The notes beneath the pieces are model-generated. The model searched no databases and was not told the origin of the DNA. It was given only the letters and a program-made list of their open reading frames with translations. Positions 1-10,800 of a stretch of DNA of 64,000 nt are shown one piece after another. Source of the stretch: Limnomonas spitsbergensis (lineage: Eukaryota; Chlorophyta; Chlorophyceae; Chlamydomonadales); contig JAYJMM010000106.1 in NCBI GenBank assembly GCA_037349105.1, positions 682,001 through 746,000 on the forward strand. The letters are read 5' to 3'. The translations under genes and the position numbers were made by a program. The number at the start of each line of letters is the position of its first letter. The first letter of the stretch is position 1.

Positions 1-3000
1 TCAAATAAGGCTCGGCCGCGTGTGCGCCTAACTAAAAAGAGTTGGGAGGAAAGATGGGAAGTAACACAGGCAGAAGGGGGCATGGTATGCTCAGTATATC
101 CATCCCCTAGAGGCACTAGGGCAGATGAATGTAGGGCAGATGAATGACCTGAGATACAGCACAGTATTTTTGTGGGGGGTCTCTAGCTACATTTCAACTA
201 CATCACCACCTATGGCCTAGGATTTTTGGTACGAGGGCGACTGGCATTGGGCCACCGCCAGCAAGCCAGTCAGGCTTTGGTACTCATGGGCCCAGTGGCC
301 TGCCAAAGCTGGCGTGGTTCTCATCAAAGATAAGCATGGCTGTTACAGGTCAATGACGTTACACCTCTGGGCCCTGCTCAGAAAAAGGCTTGGCCGCTCT
401 GCTGCGTGGGTCTAAAGAGTTGGGAGGAAAGATGGAAAGAAACACAGAAGGGGGCAGAACACAAAGAAAGGACGAACATCGCTATGCAATAAACATGGCT
501 ATAACAGGTACCTACAGGTAATTAAATACAGGACCACTTTAGGACGGTGCATACCCGCTGGGCCCTGCTGAACGCTCGGCCGCGTGGGGTTGGTAGGGAA
601 TGACTAAGCTCAATCACAGCTACCATGCACAGCCAGGACCATGGTGCAGCCATGCTACCAATACACAACCAGGGAAAAGTGATGCAAGGTCAAGGCGAGT
701 CATGACCCACCTAGTGACGAGGCGGACGCATATGAAGTCAGAGGCGTTGCCGCAAATTGTGTGGATCACAAGTCCAATTCCCACTCCGGAGGTGATGATC
801 AGAAAGAGGATCAGCATTATGATCAAAAGGCCCTCTTCGCCGGGAGGTTCGCGCAACAGCTGCCGCTGATTTGAGGGCTCCAGTAGCGCATCAGAGTAGG
901 CAGTCTGAGCTTCCGTCGCGGCTGCATAATAGGAGTGGGCTGCCCAGGCAGAAGTAGGCCCCAAACGACGTCCCAAAAGATTGTGATGAGGCAGCACTGC
1001 ACACGGAAGGGAACAGGAAAAAATTCTCTTTAGTAAGCAGGAATCTGGAAGCTAGGTCAATGAAGTTACACCTCTGGGCCCTGCTCAAAAGCTCCGCCGC
1101 GTGGGCGCCCAACAGATAGGTTGGGAGAGGGAAACTTATAGCAGGAGGGGAGAGGAAAGGAAGAGAGGAACGCAAAGGAGAAGGAAAATACCCCTCCCCC
1201 ATAAAAAAGAAAGGCAGGGAACTAAATGAGCTTCTAGAGCAACCAAGGGCAAGTATCTAGCCTGGATGCCTGGGATTTAACTGCTACTGGTTATTTTAGG
1301 GTGCTTCAGCTACAATTCAGCTACAACAGGGTGGCCCAGTGCTGCAAGTCCTGCAGCTTGGTCCATGACCGAACGCCGGTCAGATTTGGACCAAGTCGGA
1401 CCGGCGATGGCTGATTAGCGGTCAGCCAAAGGGGGTATAGTGCACACTTAAATGAAAGCTGCAAATAAACGTTACGAGAGTCTTCTGCGCAAGCTAGACT
1501 ATTTCCTTGGCTATTGAGGCTTGGACGTTCTCAGAGACTGGAACATCCTTTGCCTTTCCTTCCCAGCCTTTTGTCTGCCCCTTCACTTTTTCTACCCCTT
1601 TTCCTTCTTTTTTTTACCGCCCCTTTTACTTATGCACCCACGCGGCCGAGCCTTTTTTGAGCAGGGCCCAGAGGCACAACGTCATTGACAAGCGAGCCTA
1701 TTTCCTTGGCATGCCAGACCTCTGTCAGAGGGCCGTCGGGCAGCCACCACTGGGGCAGTGGGGACTAAACCATGACCGGCCAATATGCTGTGGCCTGTGG
1801 GTGAAGCATGCAGGCTTGAAACCCTGCCGGCCATCGACCGGGTTATATATGAGGCAGGTGACCTTGAAAGTTCAAATTAAACACTGTTAACAACTAACTA
1901 ACTTGGAGGGAACTGAACTAACGATTATTAGGTGCCGATGAGTAAGTTTAACATGCATTCCTGGAAAGATTCCCTGCTTGTTTCAGGGTGCTCCAGCTAC
2001 AATTCAGCTACATCACAGCCTACAGGCTAAGTACAGCCAGGGTGGCCTGCCTGGTGCATGCAGCAAGCCCCACAGCTTGTGCCGCTGGCCGTATGCCAGC
2101 CTAGCCAGCCAAGGGCTGCCCCTTTCGGACCAGTGGTAATTGCTTTACAGCCAGCCCACATGTTGTCATTGTGGTATCGATGTGCTGTCATTAGTGCTAT
2201 GGGTGCCATCTTTTGGTGCCATGGTCGGTGCCCTTCGCTTGGTGAACGAAAATATGTTCGGGTGGGCTGATTATGCCGGGCTTGCGTTTCGGTCGTCCTA
2301 TACATCCGTATGACGAAAAATACATGGATGGTGATTTAATTTGTTGCCACTTACTGTTGCGGTGGTGCTCGCTGGCGCGCCGTCCGTGTTCGATGTTCAG
2401 CTGCTGCTGATCATCAAATAATAAGCGTGGAAGAAGCGATCTGACAGTCCTGGTATGGCCAATCGTCAAACTCTGCGTGCAATTTTGCCGTGATTTAACA
2501 TTTTTGGAAGCTACGCGAGATGAAAAAGACTGGAAATGCTGACGCGGGTGGGACAATCCCATTTCCCAACTTATTAGTTCCGATACGCCCTCCAATCCAA
2601 ACCTTGGAGCTGGAGGCTGTCGGAGTCATGGACGCCCCTTCTGTTTAAATTTATTCTCGATGGGGCAAGGCTCGGCCAGCCAGGTCTCGGTGACATTCTT
2701 CTCAATCTATCTGCGCCTAGGCTTCGGTTGCCATCTAACCCGGAAACAGCATCAGACACACGATTAGATGTCGGTGCGTGTCTCGGTGGCCGACCTGAAC
2801 CTGTCCCGTAGCCTGCACGCTGACGAGACTCGTGGCACTGCTTCCGGAACTCAGACCTCTTGTTTTGGGGAAGTCCATGGGGGATATGGTATCTGTATAG
2901 GGGGGTAAACGGTGGTCGAGAAAGTTAGCTTTCCTTACCACTTCCCTGCTGTACCAGAACCGGTGAGCGAGGAGGACTGCTTTCCGTGACTTCCCAAATT

Positions 3001-3480
3001 TCGAAATGTGCGCGTGAGCTTTAGATGGAGTCACTACCGTGAGTTACTCCTCAACTTTGCCGATGACGGCCCCCCAAACAGCATGCTCCTGGCTGTACCA
3101 AGCCTACCAATTATTTCCTTCCAGCATAACACGATCTAATAGTCAGAAAACCACCTTGCGGACAGCATAAGGGCTTGAGCCAAGCTCGCACAGCTGACCT
3201 TGTAACTTGACATGGCTGCCAGTGCATTGAGCGTGCTTCAGCTCAGCATCTGTGGAGCCTAGTGCAGCTTCAAAACTGGCGTGCGACTGGTCGGCTTTGG
3301 TGTAGCAAGCCCTGCTGCTTGCCTGGGCCACCGGTCTAAGGCTGGCCAAGGTTTGGTGCCCATTGGCCCCAAGGTGGGGTCTGGTACACGCGAAAACAAA
3401 CGCTGATAGTGATAGGAGCCACCTTGGCCTTGGTCAAAGACTCGTACGAATCATCATATTTCCTTGATGTCCCCCAGTGA
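1..3480. repeat. Gene-poor stretch of dispersed repeats
   Basis: No ORF here looks like a protein I recognise. The stretch holds several copies of two dispersed families. One carries the core 'acacctctgggccctgctc' next to a 'cggccgcgtgggcgcc'-type motif (near 345-430, 540-600, 1055-1160 in one orientation and 1630-1700 in the other). The other carries paired CAGCTACA motifs (near 170-340, 1310-1330 and 1985-2190). The ORFs of about 60-130 codons are low complexity or shadows. Confidence 0.6.
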
Positions 3481-3550
3481 TCTTCTGCATGTCACAGTAT
3501 ATTACAGTATACGTGACAGAACCGTTTAGACCGCAGTTAGCGTCATCGGT

Positions 3551-3575
3551 GACTCCGCAGCTTCTCTGCGGAGTC
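3551..3575. repeat. Perfect hairpin, 10-bp stem
   Basis: Arms gactccgcag (3551-3560) and ctgcggagtc (3566-3575) are exact reverse complements around the loop cttct. The position upstream of the retroelement ORF suggests a leader RNA structure. Function is not known. Confidence 0.7.
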
Positions 3576-3691
3576 TCCGGATGTGAGCTGAGACCTAGAA
3601 ACCCGCTTACGCAGGATTAGTTTGACAGGTTATACCGTACTCTGAACTGGGCCTGCCGGGTCCCTGTATCCCGGCAATTGCATTGGCTAGT

Positions 3692-4143
3692 TACTTCGTC
3701 CCTTTCTAAAGGACAGACCTCTATTTGTAACAAGCACCGGCCGTCTTTGAGACCTACAGCTTACACATAAGTCAGTACCTTAACCCGAGTCAAGCCTAGC
3801 TCAGCCTCCGCTGAACTAGCTGGAGACAAGTACCCCAGTAAGAGAAACGAGATCCTGCAGAAGAAGAAGTACGCAGTCTACGTCCCGTCCATCTCTCCGC
3901 GTGTTACGCGGTAAGTGTCCTTAACATAGCCCAGCTGGATCGCGACCAGACGGCCAGAAGGCCTATGCCCCTAAGTCAATTGCTATATACACAAATAACC
4001 AGCCAGCTGCTTAACTCGAAGAGCACTCGCAGCCAGTGAATAGTCACTGAGCCTGCCCGTAGGCGTCCATCACTGCCGTGAGGAAAGAAGTCCGCCACGG
4101 ACCTGAAGCGCACATCGCGTGTCCTTTAGAAAGGGACGAAGTA
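3692..4143. repeat. 24-bp perfect inverted repeat, arms about 400 bp apart
   Basis: The 24 bases at 3692-3715 (core 'acttcgtccctttctaaag') are the exact reverse complement of 4120-4143. The pairing breaks on both sides beyond these limits. The arms enclose 404 bp with no ORF of note. They could be the ends of a small nested element or a long-range stem in the retroelement leader. No target-site duplication is obvious. Confidence 0.75.
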
Positions 4144-4822
4144 GATCTAGCCTGATCAGCCTGATTTGCCAATTCCTGCTAAAGGTGCTTGTGCAGTGAA
4201 GTTGGAATTTTGTTTATATGCAAACGACCTTGGACAGCATATGAACTGCACTTTGCTGTGGTAATCTCCATAGAGAGTGCCAAGTTAAGCCCTGAGAATC
4301 ACTGAGAGTGGCAACTTAGTGTTGAGTCCAGGAGAGGCTTGAGGATCTGGCTGTGGATTTATACACCCAGCAGATAATTCCTGTGTGACTGCAGATTGTG
4401 ATCAGGTGTATCCAATCGTTCATCATTGACAGAAGTGAACTTGTTGATAGATCATCCAAGTTTAAAATTTTGTGGTGTACCAAAGGATCCCCGCAGGTGT
4501 CAGAGAGGAACTGACACAGCGCAAGAGGATATATCCGCCCGGAGGCGAGACATCCGCAAGGGACGTGTGCCGGCTAGAAGCAGCCCAGCCAGCAAAGGTG
4601 GGAGGGACTAAAAAGGGCGAAGAAGGATTCCGCCAGATTAAAAGTTTAGTGAGCATAAAAGCAGAGGGCAAGGCCTATCCTGCGAAATTGCTGTACCTGC
4701 CGTCCGGCCTTGACTAGCAGATCCTCACCAGATTGCAGTAGGGATAAGGGGCAGAAGCCTAACGTTAGCAGGTTTTGTAGGGGGTGTCGCCAGCACACCT
4801 GCAGGACAGTGCGGTTCGTAAA

Positions 4823-7800
4823 ATGCCTGTGGAAATGACAGGCGTAGATCTGAACCCCGATAGGCACCAGCACCCTGACGTCCAACGGAAGAGTGGGCGC
4901 CTGAGGGGGCTGGAGCCGGGTGTAGACCTAAAAAATGCTAGTGCTGAGATTGTAGCAGAGGCCCTGTTGATGGCGGAAAAGCTGGCAGGGCCAGTGGAAC
5001 CGCCTGCAGAGGACTGCAGGGTACCTGAGCCGGGCCGCGTACCACCCAGAGGGGCAGGGGCGCAGGCAGATGGGGCAGTACTAGTAACACGAAAAGGCAT
5101 TGGTCGAGGGGGTCCATTGCCCGCTGGTTCCGACAGCAGTCTGAATTTCGAGCAGGGGCAGACTCAAGCAGGGACCCCAGAGCTGATCTTGGATCAAGCA
5201 ACGGAAGCATCCCAGAGCTGTGACACGCGACAGAGCAGTGAACCTGAGGCCGAGCTGCAGCAGAGCCTGCCCAGGATGGCGAGTGTTGCACAGCGGGTTG
5301 AAAAACAACCCAGCCAACCGGATCTAAGGGCCAAGGTAGCCGCAGCTTCAGACAAGTTTGCAGGCTGTGATAAAACCGGCACAGACAAACCTCGAATAAA
5401 GACAGAGGAAGATGGGGCCAGGAATATGCCCGCAGGGGTCAAGCACGAGGAAGCTGAGCCCCAGCCAGCAGCGGGCAGACAGAGCTCGCAGGCAGGCAAG
5501 GAAAAGGAGAAATCAGTTGAGCCGGTAGGGGAGCCTTGGGCCGACCTTATATCCGAGGAAGAACAGCCAGACCCAGCTCAGAAAAAGCAGGGGCAGCAGA
5601 CGACAGCAGAACGGCGTCCCGTGCAGCAGCTGCAGCCGCGCAAGGCACTGGTTAGAAGAGGAGCTGGATCCACAGTCTTCGGCACACCGCTGTCCAGTTT
5701 TCCACCCAGTGCAAACAGACCTGCGCAGACATCCAAGGAGGGATCTAGCAGCCAGATGCAAAGAGAGCCAGAGCGCTCCGAGGCTGGGGGAGTAGTGTGC
5801 GGCAATGAGGAGTCGGAAGGGCCGATTGGTTGGGCAGGAATTGTGCAGTGGGCAACAGACCTGTGGAAGCAAGTGTTCTTGCATTTCCAGGACCAGGTCA
5901 CAGCCATTGAGGAGTTCAAGGCCCATCATCTGCGGGGGTGGGCAACAAAGGCCATGTTGGGTATCACCCACACAGGGTTGGACAGGGCGATACTGTTAGC
6001 CGCCCTTGGACAGGTATCCAAGGGAAGGGCGGGACACGAAGCAGCCAGAGCTGTTAAAGCCTTCGCAGATGAATGGTGCAACGAGGTCACAGGAGACCAG
6101 GAGGAACCCGGATCAGAACCAGAGGATGAGGAGGACCAGGCGTGGGAAGGATTTGAAACAGAGGTGCAGCGGCCTGAGGGGCGCAGGGAGGTGCAAAGGT
6201 GGCAGCAGCAGGCGGGAGCCGCGCCAACACCAACACTCAGATCTGCAGCTTTCGAGGTCAGCAGTGAGCCCAGCCTCAGAGGACGGCCAAGGGGCAGGGA
6301 AGCGCCCAGAGCCAGCAGTCCAGCCGCCAGCGAAAGGGCGGAATTGACTAGCCGATCACTCGCCAGGATGGCAGAGCAAAGCACAGCAGCACGCAGAGCA
6401 AGCAGGCAAGAGTCTTATGAGTTGCTGCGCATAGTCGAGGACAAAGAGAACGCATACCAGGAAACCCAGGTGGATTACATCAAGGAATTCCTGAAGAACA
6501 GGCAGTCAGGCGCAGCAAGGGGAGCCAGGAGGAATGAGCCTGCGGGCAGCGCACGGAGCAGTGGTCCAAGAATACAGGAGGCCAGAGAGGAAACACAGTC
6601 TGATTCCTATGCCAGGAATTACACAGGCGGGACGCAGCCAGGTTGGCAGAGCCAGGAGCCGCCCAGGGGGCAGGCATACTCCAGGGAACAGCCTCACCAG
6701 CACAGCCAAGAGCCGCCCAGAGGACGGGCAGAGGGCAGGGAACAGCCAAGCCAGCAGAACCAGGAGCAAGCCAAGGGACCAGCGGAACACAGCAGAGGAG
6801 GGCGGCAGGAATGGCAAGACCAGGAGCTGCCCAGGGGACAGGCAGAGCCCGGTAGAGCACAGTCTCGAAGGCCTGGATCTGACAGCAGACCAGGCAGAAG
6901 CGAATCAGAACGTCCGCCACCCGAAGGAAGTAAAAGCTCAGCAGGCAGAGCGGGCAGACAGCCATCACGAGACGCTCACGATCAGGATGAGGATTATAAC
7001 AGACATGACAGGTATCATTCAGGCCGCAGCCCATCGAGGGGCGGCAGTGGAGGACCGGGGTCGCGGTCAGAGTCAGTAGATTCGGGACCAGGAGGAGCGG
7101 ACAGACGCAGGTCGGGGGCCAGACAGGAGTCCAGCGACCAGGAAATGAAAAGGCTCGATCGGGAGCAGGCGAGGGTGAACCTGCAGCTGCAGCAGCAGAT
7201 GGTACTGCAGCTGGCAGGGGTAGCCAAGGTCGCCAAGATCCCAGCCATCCAAGGCAACGTACCAGTCCTGGATATGTCACACCCAGGCGCAGTTGCAGCC
7301 AGGAAGTATTGCCAGGCGTGTGGATACTGGGGATCGCACAACAGGTTGGCAATGTCAGATGACCAGCCAGCATTGGCTGTGGTAGCAGGTGAAATAGCTG
7401 GATCATGCCAGTCGCCGTCAGCTATGACGTTGCTGATCAAGTCGCTGGTCAAGCTGTGGGACAGCAAACCGGCCAGCATGAGGCCGCTGATGGCGGCCAT
7501 CAGGGCAGCGCCCCACGCAGGAAACAGAATTGCCAGAGAGGTGGAGCGGATCGGACAGCTGTGGATAACCCCAGCTGAGGGGCAGGGTTGTGAAGCTTCG
7601 CTACTCACTTTGTGGATCAGAGTGGTCCAGGAGGAGGTGGGAAAGCCAACTTCAGAGGAGAGGACGGCCATCACCAACCTCAGGTTAGGAGTAAAGACTA
7701 CGCTAGACCCAGACGTCAAGCCAGAGGAGACGGTGGAAGCATTTGCCCACAGAGTGCTGACAACATCAGAGTTGCTGCAGATCTCAAGGGATGCAGTAGA

Positions 7801-10800
7801 TCACTTCGGCAGAAGCCACTCGGTCTCGCGCATGTTCCATGACGGACTTCCAGCAGTTGCTAGAGCCAAGCTGAGCAAGTTTGTTATGACGGTGCCAGGG
7901 TACCTCAGCATGAGTGATGAAGACCAAATCGCAGTACTCACGCAGCAGGTGGTGCTGTGGGAGAGGTTTGCCCTGGAAATGGGTGACCTGGGAGGTACCG
8001 GCTTCAGGCAGATAACCAACAGCGGGTCTGGCCAGGGAGAAGCACAGCCCAACAGGGGCAGAAAAGAGAGAGCAGGGCAATGGGAGATGCGGACACGCCT
8101 TGACGGAATTATGCACCCCGCAGGCGCAGCAGCAGTACCACAGGCGCGGATGGATGGTAAACCCAGAGGAGTTGCCTGGGCGGACCAAACGGGGGCGGCA
8201 CATAGCAGCGCTGAAGGTGTCTCAGGCGCAGCCAAGGCATGCTACCAGTGTGGTAGCACGACGCACCTAGCCAGGGATTGCAGGGCGCCCAGGGCCAGGG
8301 ATGAGCGCAGACCTATGCCCCTGGTTACAGACATAACACCTGGACCGGCCAGACAGCCGCAACAGCAGTATCCGCAGCAACAGCAGTATCCGCAGCAACA
8401 GCAGTACCCCCTGCCGCCAAGGCCGCAGCAGGGACAGGCGGCAGGCAGGCCGTATGACAGGAATCAGAACAACAGACAGTATCCTAGGCCTGGGCCTGGC
8501 CAGGGAGGTCAGGCGCAGCAGGCAGCCCACGTGTCGCACCTCAGCAATGCAACGGGGCAGGCTGAGCCAGAAGGATGGCACCAGACCATGGCAGAGATGC
8601 TCAGCGAGTCCGTAGCACTCATGACGCAGGTTGGGCTGGTACCCAAGCCTGCAGGTTTCAAACAGGCGGTTCATAACGCCCGTCCTAAGTCGTTTCTGCC
8701 AGAACCTTTGCAGGAGGAGGAACCAGTGCCAGGATTCATGGTACCTCCCTCCAGGAAGGGGGCAAAGAGGCTGGTATTGAGTAAACTCGCTGACGATATG
8801 TCTGACATCCGCCTACAGGTGTTCAAGCTGAACGAGAGACTCTCAGCGCTGTCGTTCACCACGATGCCCATGGGAGCAGACAACACCGGCCACAAGGGTG
8901 AGACCAGTAACACCAGGCCAGAGGGTAGAACGGTGACAGCTGCACCCAAGCTGCAGTATTTCAAAAATGACAGAAGCAACCTGGAGCAGTGTGTGGGACT
9001 TATGGTCAATGGAAAGGTCCTGGTGGCTCAGAAAGCACTCATGGACTCCGCATGCACGTGCCATGTCATCACTGTCAATATTGCAGAGCAATTAGTTGCA
9101 ATGGGGGCAGAGCTGGTACGCACAGACGAGAAGATACGTACCACAGACAATGCAGGGGCAGATCTGTATGGAGTACTGTTCATTTATGTGGTGTATGGAT
9201 ACGGAGGGCCCAATGCCATTATGGAGCCAACGGTGGTCAGGGTCGTTAAGACACCGCCGGATGCATATGAGCACTTGGTTGGGAACCCAGAGTTCCTCAA
9301 GTATAACGGGGTCTTAGAGGCAGCAGGGAGGCTGACCTTACGACCCAGAGAGGGCACACAGAGAACGCAAGGGGTCAAGGACCTTACGCTGCCACTAGTG
9401 CGGGCATCTCCAGCAGGGGGGTACCAGGCAGCAGCAGTGGCATGGGCTGGAATTCAGTGCGGATTCGCAGAAAGAGAGGGGTGGCCAGCTGCAACAGTTG
9501 AAACAGAGCACGAACAGCTCTTACAGCATTCCATGGCCACACGCGCAGGTGCCGCTATGAGGGCCGAACAGGGCGCAGGACCCAGCAGCGAGCCAAACCC
9601 CAGGCTACAAAAGCGCAGGCTGGTGCCAGTCGAGGCGGCAGTGGCAGAGGCCGCCGCGCCAACCGCAGAGGAAGTGTCAAGAGCGCGCAGAGCCGCGGAA
9701 ATCACTGACATTGAGAAGCAGGCGGTCAGGGACTTCATGCCAGCATGCCCCGCCTACCCGTGCGCCTTGTGCGGAAAACCAGACAAGCACTCGGTGGAGG
9801 AGTGTGAGAGGAGGATTCAGGACTTTTCGCGGACACCCGAAACAGCGCCTGCGGTGCAGGCAGGGCCGCCTGCAGCGCAGAGGAGGGGATACGGCACAGC
9901 TGCAGCCGACAGAGCTGCACAGGCAACTTCAACGCGCAGCAGGGGAGAGCAGCAGCAGCAACAGCAGCAGCTGCAAAAGCAACCGCAGGTGGCAGGGCCT
10001 AGAGTGCAGCAGGCCAGCGACGGCAAGGGTAGGCAGGCGCAACAGCAGCAGTGGCAAGGAAAGCCAAGGGCGGCAAGGGCCCCCGCGCAATCAGCCAGCA
10101 ACAGCGAAGACGAGGCGCAGGAAGCAGAGGAGGAGGAAGATTGCAGCGTAGAGAAGGTTCCAGAGCCAGGGACCAGCCCACAAGACAGGCACATCAACAG
10201 GCTGGCAGGGCAAGTTAACGGGCTGAAAAAGGCTCTAAGATGGAGAGAGCGGCAAATGTGGAAACAGTCAGCAGAAATTGTGGATTACCTGAAAGGCCAG
10301 CTGGCCGGGTGGAAGTGCATCACGGATGGTCAGCAGGTCATGACAGCGGTCCAGCGAGAGTACATCCTGCGGGCAGATGAGCTGACCGGGCTGCAGGAGG
10401 CCCTGGGACTACAACACTTGGGGGGGCCGCCAAACCACGGGCAGCCGCTCCCATTTGAAACAGACCCGGAGTTGGCGGAGTGCGTCAGGGCAATGTTGGC
10501 GACCCCGTCCCCACTACCAGACGTGGACAGCGAGCATTCCGGCATGAAGAAGCCGAAAAAGGAACAGCAGCAGCGCAGTTCTGCTGACAGTGACGAGAGC
10601 GGCTCAGGGGACAGAAGGCTACGGCGGCGCAGCAGAAGCGCGCAAAGGGCCATCAGTGAGGAGCGCCAAGGGGCGGTGCCAACGCCGGCAGCCAGGACCC
10701 AGCGGCAGGGCGCAGGGAGGCGCAGCAACAGCGAGGAAAGGAGCAGGGACCGCAGACAGCGGTCACCATGCAGGGACCAGCCCAGGGGCAGATCCAGGGA

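Larger units (their letters stand above)
3490..4822 (+). other. Structured leader upstream of the Gag-like ORF
   Basis: Non-coding stretch directly before the Gag-like ORF. It contains a TGTCAC...GTGACA inverted pair near 3490-3518, a perfect 10-bp-stem hairpin with a 5-nt loop at 3551-3575 (arms gactccgcag / ctgcggagtc), and a perfect 24-bp inverted repeat at 3692-3715 and 4120-4143. It could be the 5' terminal region of the retroelement, but I find no matching copy downstream of the ORF, so I do not call it an LTR. Confidence 0.4.

Noticed and set aside
4784..4822. GTG as start codon of the large Gag-like ORF
   Set aside because: The organism is eukaryotic. The first in-frame ATG is at 4823, so the 13 codons before it are not counted.
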